64,000 nucleotides of DNA from Phyto melanocephala (lineage: Eukaryota; Arthropoda; Insecta; Diptera; Rhinophoridae), in contig OW799236.1 in NCBI GenBank assembly GCA_941918925.1, positions 64,194,685 through 64,258,684 of the forward strand, written 5' to 3'. How positions within the stretch are numbered: position 1 is the stretch's first letter; each line of letters begins with the position of its first letter. The notes under the pieces are model-generated. The model was not told where the DNA came from. It saw nothing but the letters and a program-made list of their open reading frames with translations, and did no database searches. Of the stretch, positions 43,316 to 54,184 are shown piece by piece. The position numbers and the translations under genes are program-made.

Positions 43316-46300
43316 CTATTTATTAGAAACGCAAAGATACTTTTGTTTGAAATTAGGTTCTTTCATTTTTGCATTAAAAAATCTAACAATAAAATAAATA
43401 CGAATTCGAATAAATAAATCTAAAACGTCTTTGTGTGTTATTTTATTGCAACAAAGATAGGGGGATTCTTTAAAAAGTTCGTTAAAAATTATTTGCCGAA
43501 TGCCATATCTATGGCAATTTTGATTAAATAAATCGATAAACCGGCTTTCTAAAATTAAGCAATAATCTACAAATCCCTGAGGAGGTTTTACTAAATGACA
43601 ATTGTCAAACTGTTTTGCATATGTGAAGTAGTAATCTATTGGAATATCTCCATTTTCAAAATTCGGAAGCGGAAAATCACAAATATGCATTTTATGAAGT
43701 TTAAAATAGAAGTAACCGCAAACATAAACAAAAGCGTTTCTTTCTAAAATAGATTTTTCGTCAATATGACAATCATTAATGTCCGATTCGCTAATAGAAG
43801 GACAAGGGTTTGGTAAAGAGTGAAAGTCATCCCATTGTGTGTTATTGGGATCAAAACTGTATGCGAGGTCTACAATAGAAAAATCTAAAATTTTGTCCTC
43901 TGGTGAAACACTTTCACAATTTCCATTGATAACTACGTTAACATAATTTAGGCCCCACCTCTTTTGAAATGAGCTAGAAAAGCAATTACCAGATCCCTTT
44001 CGTATTTGTCCAAAGAAATGTTCTAAATGGTCCTGCGTTAGTCTTCGTGTCTTAAGTCCCTTAAAGCCTTCTTGATTAAGAAAAGTCCAAAGACTTTTTA
44101 AAGCCGAAATGTTTGTTAACCAGCCTGTAATAAATCTGAAACTATTTGTAATATTAACGCCCTTTTCGTCAAGTATTGTAAAAGTTTGAAGTTTTTTCGT
44201 GGCCTGTCTGAGAAGTTCTAATTGTTTTTCTGAACAAGTAAAAAGAGAAAAATTTGAACGAATATTAAAAATATCAAAAAGACAGTTGAAAAACTCCGCA
44301 TATTCTGCCATACTTAAAAAAGTTGCGGATTTTGAAGAATCTAGCTTTCCTGAAGCATGTAAAGTCTTCATTCCTATCGCAACGGTATGACTTAAAACTT
44401 GAGCTGCTAAGCCAACTTTCATACGTTGGAAATTGTTGGGATAAATATGTTCCGTACTTAGCTTTGGAGCACATTTTATTGAATTAGAATCTATATTATA
44501 AAAATGAATAAGATCTTGCCAAGAAACACGTTTGTTATTAAAGAAAACTTTATTATCCTTAATTAAGAAGACAATTTCTGGCGCTTTTCAAAAGATGAGG
44601 AGAATCATGCATAAAAAAAATTCTTTTACCATTGACTTCAAAATAAGGCTTTTGTTTACTAATATCAACATTTTTAGAAAAATTTACGAAATTGGATCCT
44701 TGATCACATACAAATTGGCAAGGTTTTAATCCAATGGCTTGTAATTTTGATATCGCTTCAAAAATATAACTTTTCATGATGCTGCCTTTACAGCTTCCAT
44801 GAACAAAAAAATAGGAAACAGCTTGCGACCAAGTATTGCCACCAATGCCACTTGCCATAATAACCATAGCGCTATTCGCTATGTTTCGTGAACGATTTTC
44901 GTCCCCGAAATCCTCCAGGCCTATTATCTTGTCTTTATTCTTATCATAATCAAGAAAACTTTTTAACGACATTTCGTCACATGATACGCTGGCATATTTC
45001 TCCTCCTCTGTAAAATTGAGTGCACGCATTTTTAAAGCTTCAAATGTGCCATTTAAATTGCCCGGGGTTTTCGGCCAGTCCTTTACAAAACGATGTAAAG
45101 TTCGAATTTGTGGCCAATCTAATAACGTTCTTAAATACCGGTAGACAAGAGGAGAGAGAAAATAAACCGCTAACGCAATTAATTTTAAGCCAATACTATA
45201 TCGACGATTTCTGGCTTCCCGATTATGGTTTATTAAACTATTTTCAATGCATACTGATAAAGAATTCGATACTTTAGCAGACATATCATTTTTTTTCTTT
45301 AACTCTAATTCCAATTCCGCTACTCTCTTCTTACATTTATCTAATTGTGTCGATAACCTAGCGTTATCTGCTCTTAATTTTTTCTTGTTTCGTCTTTCTG
45401 CTAGATACTGTCCACGATATTTGTCAAGAGCAGCTTGTAACGTCCTTAATTTAGAAGCAACGTTCGTTTTTTTAAGGAATATTCAAAAAAGTTTGGTTCC
45501 GTCTTACCCCCGTTATTATCTATAAAACTAATGTGATTGTCTTCTTCTACTTTGTCGCTATCAACTTGTCTACCTATACTACATTGTTTCGAGTTGTTTG
45601 TCGTACTTATGTTATTTATTGAATTGCCTAACAACGAAATTGGAATTAAAGTTTGATTATTTTTTTGCGCCGATACCGATGCTTCATTACAGCTTAGTTT
45701 ATTTGCAGTTATTTCAGAACTTTCATTTTTTGGAACAGCAAACTTTGAAGTTTTGTTGCCAAAAAAATATTCTTCTGAAAAATGCCGGCTGCATGCATAC
45801 AATCGTTTAACCGAAGACTTCACGCCTAAAATGCGAAGCCATTCGGAACGTCTAAAACAAAATAACAAATCAAAGCATTAAAACGCTTCAGAAAAAGAAA
45901 ATGAAGTTGAAAAAATATTTTATAAATATTAATTTAGTAGAAATAATTTTAAAAAATATTTTGTCAAGGGCGAAACGGACAAACGAACAAATTCAACAAA
46001 CCAAAGATAATACAAAGCGGTCCAGCTGTTCTGGAGTTGGTAATGGTGTAGCTAACACATTAAAAAATTAATTTTCCTAATTCAGCATGAATTAGCCTGA
46101 ATGATTCGCAGTTTCTTTAAAAAAAACATTATTTTACAGCTCTGGTATGTATGTTCTATATAATATATTTGATAAATTTAAGCTTAATAAGAGGTTTATA
46201 AAACAAATTTCCATAGAAAATCTGTTTTACAAACCCTTTATAAAGCTTTAATAATTTTTATGAATAAGGCAGTAATTAAATATTTAAGTTATTAATTAAG

Positions 46301-46727
46301 ACGTCTAACGATTACCTATATTCTTAAAAGTAAATTATTATATAAAAAGAATTAATATACTTCATGATATTAAGTTAAGTTAATCTATGATATTAAGTTA
46401 AGTTAATCTATGCAATCTCAATTTTGCGTAACTAAAAAAGTTGAAAGCTAAATAAAACTAATCACTACAAAAGTAAGAATTAGGAACATATACACCATAT
46501 ATTTTATCAATATATTAATTTTTTATTATATTACTTTTTATTCTAATATTTAAATTTTAATCATTTAATGTTAATATTAACTCAAGCCTGATTAAAATTT
46601 TAATATTAGTTTAAACAGAAAAGTTCGACAAAATAAAAAATCAAATTACTTTTTATTTATTTTCATAATATTTATTTATTTATAAAGCTTTAATAGCAAA
46701 AAAAATATTACAAAAAAAACGAAAATA

Positions 46728-46768
<41 letters not shown>

Positions 46769-47690
46769 CTCTAACTCAATTACAAAAAAATAACTTTTTA
46801 AAGTTCTTGGCAACTAATTTAAGAAGTTAACTCCTTGCTGAGGATGATTTTAACATTAGCGTGTCTTTCGGGATTAAGTTTATTAATAACTTCCCTCCAT
46901 TCCAACAAGTGCATATAATACATGCATATTAGATGAATAGGAAACGACGTTTAATGGCTAAAAGTTGTACCTTTACATGAATTGTAAAATATGTTTAGAA
47001 GTAATCCAAAGTGTATTACATTTTGAATGATTACAAAGTAATAATGCAATAATATGCATAAAAATTACTGTTTTAATTAAAAATATCTTGTCATAAAATT
47101 AAAAACAATCTTAAACAATTCATATAAGCAAACATCTTTAACTAATGAAACATTGGTTTCTTTTCACTTTATACATATAAGTTCAATGCACCAATATCAC
47201 GTTATAGGGGATGTTTCACCTAAACTGAAGCATTTCATCATGAGTTGATCCCATATATTCACTTTTTTTTTTGCTTGTTTTCACTTAAATTTATCACTTA
47301 ATCCTTGTAGAACCTTTGCATAATCACTTTCTTTTATATTTGCTGGAATTTTGTAGCACAAACTATTTTTAAGGCAATTCACTTTTGACTGCATCAACTT
47401 TTTTTAAGCTATATATATTTTTTTCCAGCAATAAGCACAAAAAAAAGAATTTATTTAACACTTATAATTGATGAATACATTGCCTTAATGCAATGTAACA
47501 ATTTGCACAATAGCAATCAGTAAAAAGAAATATAAATAACAATATTTTGGACAATTAACTTTGTCCTAAATATAAATTAAATCAAAAATGTTCCACTTTC
47601 GATGAAAAGCACATTCACTTACCTGTTTGCATCAGCCGGGAACTTATGAAGATTCCTTCTTTCTGTGCAACCCATAACGCATTTACGGCT
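43316..47690 (-). pseudogene. P-element (THAP9-like) transposase, nearly intact
   Basis: P-type transposase in pieces. A small exon at 47623-47690 encodes the first half of a THAP zinc finger (CVMGCTERRNLHKFPADANR) and ends AACAG|GTAAGTG. After a 1.77 kb intron, the exon starting at 45851 (acceptor TTTTAG) continues in phase with RSEWLRILGV and YACSRHFSEEYF, finishing C2CH. A coiled-coil region follows (LDKYRGQYLAERRNKKKL). 44559-45314 carries the first D in VSCDEMSLK and the second in FVCDQGSNF. 43316-44422 has LTQDHLEHFFGQIRKGSG (catalytic E) and ends CVSNK. There are only two single-base frameshifts: in a 7-A run near 45478 and at LLN near 44560. The true start lies in a further upstream exon. 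Confidence 0.88.
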
Positions 47691-48320
47691 CTTGGAAAAG
47701 CAAATAAAATAGATTTTATTAAAGTTTTGAACTCTTATTTTATATTTATTTACTTACATTTTCAAAGATTTCAATTTGTTTGCACCAAAATTGTTATAAA
47801 TTTTCCCAATTTAAACTTTTTGTTAAAATGCACCACACACACTTTTCTTAGCGACGTTGATTAAAAAGAAAAATTGAAAGAAATGAAGAAAATTGCGCCA
47901 AAAAATATAATATATTGTGCGCCAAATTTCTTCAATTAATTTTACTTTTTTGCGCCAAATAATATAAATTGTTCACAAAATTTTATAAAAAACTTGTTTA
48001 AAAATGTTAATTAGAGAAATGCTTAACACCATCAGAAAAAAGGGATAACAATATAATTTTTTCTACTATTGCTATCTATTTTCTATAATCAGGTTAAGGA
48101 GTGATGCCATTTTGACAGCTATGAGCGAAAAAAAGGCATACGGCAACCTTGGTTTCCCTTCTGTATTCTTATGTGATACAACTGAATGTTGATTGACCAA
48201 CAGTGAATTAATGATTGTTTGCACCGTGCCCTGTGCTTACGTAAATTTAATTTTTATTTTATCACAAATTTAAAAAAAAAAAAAATTCTTTGTAACAATA
48301 AGAATGTTTTTAAATTTGAG
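47691..48320. other. No recognised gene
   Basis: AT-rich. GCGCCAAA repeats at 47890-47960. Probably the 5' flank of the P-type element and the left side of the Tc1 element, but no terminal repeats were found. Confidence 0.35.
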
Positions 48321-48328
48321 CTTTTAAA

Positions 48329-49589
48329 ATGGAACAAAGAAAAGAAGTACCGATCTCCATTAGAAATATCGTGGTCAAACAGCGAAAAGAAGGCAAGTCT
48401 TATGGAGAAATTGCCTAACTTGTAAAACTTACTAGAGCCACGGTGCAGACAATCGTATGAAATTACATGGCAACCAATACAACGGAAAATAAGCCGCGCA
48501 CTGGCAGACCCAAGAAGCTTTCGAGACGTGATGTTAGCAGTATGGTCAAAGAAGTCAAGCGAGACCCAAAGATAAGTGCTCCCAAACTAGCGGAACATCT
48601 TGAAAAATGCTGCAATGTTACTGTTAAACCGAGAACAGTTATAAACGTTTTGCACAACAATGATCTGAGAAGCAGAGTATTACGTAAAAAGCCACTTATT
48701 TCTGCGAAAAATCGTAAGCTTCGACTTGAGTTCGCTCGGGCACGTCTTAACAAAGATATGGATTTTTGGAGGCGAGTAATATTTACTGATGAAAGTAAGT
48801 ACAAAATTTTTGGAAACGATGGAAGAACAAGGGTTTGGAGAAAGCCCAACACTGCGCTTGATCCAAGCAATATCATACCGACAGTTAAACATGGTGGTGG
48901 CAGTGTTATGATTTGGGGTGGCATGGCATCATACGGAGTGGGTCAACTTGTCTTTGTTGAAGGTAACATGGATCGTTTTCAATATAAGAACATATTGGAA
49001 CAACATTTAAAAGCATCCGTGGATAGCCTAGGCCTTGGCACTCAATTTATTTTTCAACAGGATAACGACCCGAAGCATACCGCTCATGTGGTGCGAGACT
49101 GGCTTCTCTATTATGCTCCACGACAACTTAATTCTCCACCCCAATCACCTGACATTAACCCTATAGAGCACATATGGGACGTTTTAGAAAAAAAGTGCGA
49201 ACATATGACATCAGCAGTCGTGAAACCCTTAAGAGTGCTCTTCTTCGCGCTTGGGACGAAATAACGCCTGATGTAACCGAAAATTTAGTGAGTTCTATGC
49301 CTCGTCGTCTTCAAGCAGTTATCGATGCCCGGGGAGGGCCAACAAAATATCGAATAATTACTTTAAATATTAAAAAAAATTGATTTTTATATTTTTTGTA
49401 CTGCTGTATTTAGACTTTTTTCTTGTGAATTTTTGATGTTTTAGTTATTTTTATTTTCATATCACTATTGAAATAATTTTTTGTTTTATAAATAAATTAA
49501 GCTTTTGGTGCCTTAAATGATCGCATACAAATTTTGATTTTTGTTTCAAATTTTCTAAACACCCAAAAAAGTATGATGTATTTAGACTG
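48329..49589 (+). pseudogene. Tc1-family transposase and element
   Basis: DD34E-type transposase. Start ATG at 48329 (MEQRKEVPISIRNIVVKQRK), a paired-like DNA-binding region, GRPKKLSRRD (AT-hook-like), the first D in VIFTDESKY, GGGSVMIWGGMASYGVG, the second in FQQDNDPKHTAH, and the E in SPDINPIEHIWDVLEKK. Two in-frame stops (TAA near 48416, TGA near 48458) and a one-base loss in an A run near 49190 inactivate it. After that the frame continues as VRTYDISSRETLKSALLRAW to about 49382. The right terminus reads GATGTATTTAGACTG at 49589, followed by TA. A left terminus is not seen. Confidence 0.88.
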
Positions 49590-49609
49590 TATATTTATCA
49601 GAGTTATAA

Positions 49610-50070
49610 ACGAATCATTCATTTTGAAATTAATTCACGAATCATTCATGCACTGAATTGGTAAAATTTTGAATTAATTCTTTTCGACAAAAAACGAATT
49701 GAATGAAATTTTAATCAATTTATTTGAATTTAGCAAACATGAATTGCAATTCATTTCCATTTCATTTCATTCCATTTTCCATTTTTTTATTTTCTTCTTT
49801 AATTTTAATAATTTTTAAAAAACTTTAAAACGTTTTAAATCAACTGAAACTGCAAATTATTTATTTTATAATAAAAATAAAAAAATTTTGTTTGACAAAT
49901 GCATGCAGACTTTTTAAAAAAAATGGTACCGCTCAAGGAGAATTCATACAGGTGAATTTATCAGCACATGATGATGGAGAAACACAATGTCTAAATTTGT
50001 TGAATTCTCTTTGATTCGATTTATTAATGCAGGAATGGAAAATTAGATTTTGGATTCCGAATTAAACATT
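49610..50070 (-). repeat. Inverted partner of the 36440 repeat
   Basis: On the - strand it follows the same order as 36440-36985: AATTAGATTTTGGATTCC, CATGATGATGGAG, TCAACTGAAACTGCAAATTA and the AATTCATT-rich part (read in the reverse sense). The two copies are 12.6 kb apart in opposite orientation. Confidence 0.65.
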
Positions 50071-51099
50071 TAACTTAATTTATTATTATTATTTTTTTTT
50101 TTTGATAATAAATTTATCACCATTATAATGTACTTCACAAACACATATCCTTTTTTTAATAAAATTTTATTGAATTAAACATATTAAAACAACTTTTCCA
50201 TCCTTGTTATACGAATTGGCCTTGTCAGAAAAATCCCTTAAAAAGTTTCTTTGTTGTACCAATTCGCCCTTGCATATACCTGTATGAATATGCCTTCGTA
50301 ACGCTTATAAGATGTAAATAAAAAAAAACAGTTTGCTGATTGGATACGAGTACCTTATGGATATGCCTTGGTCTAGACGAGCTATCGATTTGTTCAGACT
50401 AGAACAAAACGTCGGCAGAGCAACTGTCATAAAATTGTTCATGTTCTTTGTTATGGAAAAAACGTATAGAGTGTATTTTATTGATATTTTTTTGTGTCGT
50501 CTCTTTCTTTCATATTTAAAATACCTTCTAATATCAGACATCCTTGTTCGAATAAATGTTCTGACAACGCTGTTTGAACAAAACATCGTAAACAGCGGTC
50601 CAGACCAGGCAAATTCATGTGCGCACAAAAAATTGTTCGTTGTTCGAACAAATCGATGGCTGGTGTGGACCGTACGTAAAGTTTATATCACATAAAAAAT
50701 ACAATAATCAATTTTTCCATTTATTTTAGTAAAATAATAATAGTGTATTTTTTTTTCAGTGTACATGTGGGTCTGACGTCACAAAAATGTGCAGCACTTT
50801 GGTTACATTTTTTAAAATAGTCGTAGTGGTTGCAAGCAGTAAGATTTTGATATTACACGAAATGTATTTTAGTTTATAAATGCAAATGAAACACATGTGG
50901 CCGAAGTGGAAACATTTATACATTATGATGATATGTGGCTTTTTACATTTCGTGTACTTCAGGCTTAAGGAAAAATGTCTTCATATAATTTAGTGAAAAC
51001 TGTTAGTGCTGAAAAAATCGTTGAAAATTATTTCAGATTCTTAAAATTAGCATTGAAACTTCTTAATAAAAATATTTAAATAATTTTAATTAATAATTT
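50071..51099. other. Mostly unassigned; contains a MITE-like palindrome
   Basis: Apart from the MITE-like element at 50370-50672, nothing coding or repetitive is recognised here. Confidence 0.4.
50370..50672. repeat. MITE-like element
   Basis: GGTCTAGACGAGCTATCGAT at the left and, inverted, GGTCCACACCAGCCATCGAT at the right, both followed by TTGTTC, give imperfect terminal repeats of about 26 bp around a 250 bp core. A further GGTCCAGACCAGG palindrome near 50598 lies inside. Non-coding. The superfamily is undetermined. Confidence 0.5.
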
Positions 51100-51470
51100 T
51101 AAGAAGGGATTCTTGGAAATTTGAACTTTAAGGGGATAAAAAGGGTGAAAATGAAAAAAACTTCATATCTGCTATACTGAAAATGATACAGATTAAGAGA
51201 AAAACCATTGTAATCTAATTAAAAAAATAAGCTGACGATTATCTGTGCTTTTTTTTAATATGCAACCCCTAAGGCAAAAAAAAAACGGATAAAAACTATA
51301 ATTTGCTACTTTTTTGGTACCCTATGTAGCTACCAGCCACATAAAGCTAAAAAAAAAGTTGATCCGAGAAAAATATTAATAGGATAAAAAATGTTCCTCT
51401 TTTTGGTAGTTCTTAAAACAAAAATATTCTTATATTATTGTTGTCCTGTTGTCACAGGTATGTGATGAAA
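51100..51470 (+). repeat. Helitron fragment, family of 14169
   Basis: Internal blocks AAGAAGGGATTCTTGGAAAT, CTTTAAGGGGATAAAA and TTTTTTGGTACCCTATGTAG match the Helitron at 14169-15905 in order. Both ends are missing. Confidence 0.6.
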
Positions 51471-51590
51471 AATGATTTAAACATAAAACCTATTTGTAAA
51501 CCCTTAAAAGGTGTCATATGGTTGCTATAGTCGTTTTTTCAATCATTTTCAAAATTGTTTTTCAATAGTTTTTGATAATTTTCGTTTCAC

Positions 51591-51936
51591 TGTTTTATCA
51601 CAATGCTTATAATGTATCTTCGAGTAAGCTTTTTAGTAATTGTGTATCTTTCAATGGTTCAAATTGAGTTAGTCTGAAATTGAGAAATGTCATATAAAAA
51701 GCAAAAAAAAAAACTTGACGTTTAGGTGTGGTTCATATTCAACATCGGCCCTTAAAATTATTATTATTGTTTTATCACAATGCTTATAATGTATCTTCGA
51801 GTAAGCTTTTTAGTAATTGTGTATCTTTCAATGGTTCAAATTGAGTTAGTCTGAAATTGAGAAATGTCATATAAAAAGCAAAAAAAAAAACTTGACGTTT
51901 AGGTGTGGTTCATATTCAACATCGGCCCTTAAAATT
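51591..51936 (+). repeat. Direct tandem duplication, 177 bp period
   Basis: Two copies, essentially identical by eye, of a 169 bp unit starting TGTTTTATCACAATGCTTAT (51591 and 51768), separated by ATTATTATT. The right part (AGTTAGTCTGAAATTGAG...GGCCCTTAAAATT) recurs inverted at 38205-38290, so the duplicated unit includes part of a dispersed repeat. Confidence 0.8.
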
Positions 51937-52030
51937 TAACCACCCTTTATATAGTTTTAGATTATATAACGTCAATTAAAATATTAAAATTTTGATATGG
52001 AAAACCCAAAAAGTTACTTTTTCTCTTTTA

Positions 52031-52310
52031 ACACCCTTCACACAGTGAAAAAGGGTATATATAGGTTTGTCATTCCGAGCGAAATTTTTACAATTTTCAT
52101 TTCCGACCCCATAAAATATATTTTTTCTGAAAGCTTATGAATAGGGGAGTCGCTTAAGCTCTGTCAGTCTGTCCAACTTATGAAATATGAGGAAAAAACC
52201 ACGACCACATTTTTTTTTTTTTTCACAAAAAAAAACATACACAACATACATACATACAAACGTGGTATACTGGTTAGAGTTAACGTGACATAGTACGCAA
52301 ATCATTCGAA
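52031..52310 (+). repeat. Helentron-like repeat family A, truncated
   Basis: CCCTTCACACAGTGAAAAAG, the TTTGTCATTCCG block, CGACCCCATAAA and CATACATACAAACGTGG are present. The hairpin 3' end is missing. Confidence 0.7.
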
Positions 52311-53726
52311 TAGATATTTATCGTGAATTCCACATATTCCACATTGTGATGAATAATTTTTTTCGTTTTCCGAATTTTAAAAATTAAATTTGCGAGACAT
52401 ATAAAATTAAAAAAAATATAAAATAAATTTCTCTCCACAATTTAAATGTTAAATTCCTAACAAGAATCATTCATTCAAAGAACATAATCGAAAAATTAAA
52501 AAAAAAATCGATTCACAAATAGAATTGCCATTGTAGTTTATTATTTTTGTTGTGTCAATGGGGACAATTTTACCATTTTAGGAATTAAAGAAAATATGTT
52601 AAAAACTTTAATTTTTAGTTTTTCTAACTTTTATTTCTCCCCAAATTTTTGTTGCACATATTAAATGCATACGTTAAAGGCAATTTCATTTAGTATTGAA
52701 CACCAGGCAATATGAAATTTTAAAGAACTATTGTATGTATGTAGGGTTGCCATTCGTATTGTTTTAAACAGTAAGTGTACTGTTTTTTTATATTTGTACT
52801 GTTTTTGGATATACATGTATTGAATTTTGTAATTTTTTGAAGAATGAAACAGGAAAAAATTGTATTGTTAAATGTGTACAAAAAAGGGATAAATATTTAT
52901 GATTTATTTTTGAATTAACTTTTTTTGTAAGCATAAATTATTTTCTTTTATAAACTATACCACCTCTATTTGTGTTGTATAATTATTTATTGAATTTTTA
53001 AAATTATCAAATGTATTCATTTTAAAAATTCACTCGATTTTTTTTTAATTTTTTTTAAACAATATTTAATTAATACTTTTGGATTACTATATATAACTTA
53101 AAAAATATCAATTGTAATTGACAAATTATCAATTGAAGTTATTGTCTTTAAAATAAACTGCAAAAAAATTATTATAAATAATATTATAGTCGACTTTAAC
53201 AAGAAATGTTTTCTTTTTGTTGAGCCTAACTATTATTTTCTTAAATATTGTTAAATATTGATTTTAAGTACAATAACAATTTTTATGCATTATAGATTAA
53301 GTGCCATTATTACAACTTGCCTTTAGTTAAAGGCGGGATTTTTTTTCTGCTCGATAAATAGCTTTACAGATATTACCTTTGAGGATTTTATGATAATAAT
53401 CCTGTTTGGATTTATTATAAAAAATTTTTAACAGTTTTTTTTTCCATTTGGAAATTTTTTCTAAAAAATTTAGTTAAATACTTGTGGCAACTTGTTTTTT
53501 AATTTTTTGCGACAAACCTAAATATATGCACAATTTTATTACGAATATTTGGTGCCGGCAGAAACAATGTTTCATATGTAGGTTTTGTTTTTGTATTTCT
53601 TGCATTCGTAAACGGATTAGGAAAATCTCTTGCGCAAATTAGTTTTGTATTTTCTTTTATTTTCCTTTGAACTTGTTTTCACGTTCAGACTCAGCAATTA
53701 ACTTGCTCAAGTTTCGTTCTCTTTTA
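52311..53726. other. No recognised gene
   Basis: AT-rich sequence with many poly-A and poly-T runs. TAGGGTTGCCATTCG near 52742 resembles repeat boundaries seen in fly genomes, but no partner end was found. Confidence 0.4.
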
Positions 53727-54010
53727 CTTATTATACCCTTTACACAGTGAAAAAGGGTTTATATACGTTTGTCATTCCGTGTGAAATTTCTACAATTTTC
53801 ATTTCCGACCCCATAAAGTATATATTTTCTGAAAGCTTATGAATAGGGGAATCCATTAAGCTCTGTCAGTCTGTCCGTGTGTATGTTGAAATCAACTTTC
53901 TGAAGCCCCATGACATCGCCTGGACCCAGTATTAAAATATCAGAAATATTCAGGAATAGATAGGTATTGAAAATCAGAAACATCGGTACATAAACAACTC
54001 AGATATGAAT
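53727..54010 (+). repeat. Helentron-like repeat family A, 5' half
   Basis: TATACCCTTTACACAGTG-AAAAAGGG, the TTTGTCATTCCGTGTG block, CGACCCCATAAAGTATAT and the short GTCTGTCCGTGTG run. It is cut off where a tRNA-like sequence begins. Confidence 0.7.
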
Positions 54011-54039
54011 AAAAGAGAAAGAGAAGCGGACCAGTCCAG

Positions 54040-54116
54040 AGTCTCTGGCGAAAATCGAACCCGCAATCCCCAAACTAGCAGACCAGCACGCTATTGACTA
54101 GTCCACCGGGGCACCC
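54040..54116 (-). repeat. tRNA-derived (SINE head-like) sequence
   Basis: On the - strand: GGGTGCCCCGGTGGACTAGT with a box A-like TGGACTAGTC...AGCG, then TGCGGGTTCGATTTTCGCC, which fits box B (GGTTCGANNCC) with one or two changes. Spacing between the boxes is tRNA-like. The acceptor stem does not close well and there is no clear anticodon arm, so this is a tRNA-derived repeat or tRNA pseudogene rather than a working tRNA. Confidence 0.5.
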
Positions 54117-54184
54117 AATAAAAACTTTAAAGCATATAATAAATAAAATATTGTACTACAACTATATAAATACATATAACAATT

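Noticed and set aside
50305..50695. Frames of 107 and 120 residues on both strands
   Set aside because: They overlap each other inside a palindromic MITE-like element and neither shows a recognisable domain.
54040..54116. Functional tRNA gene
   Set aside because: The acceptor stem does not close and the anticodon arm is unclear. Only the internal promoter-like boxes remain.
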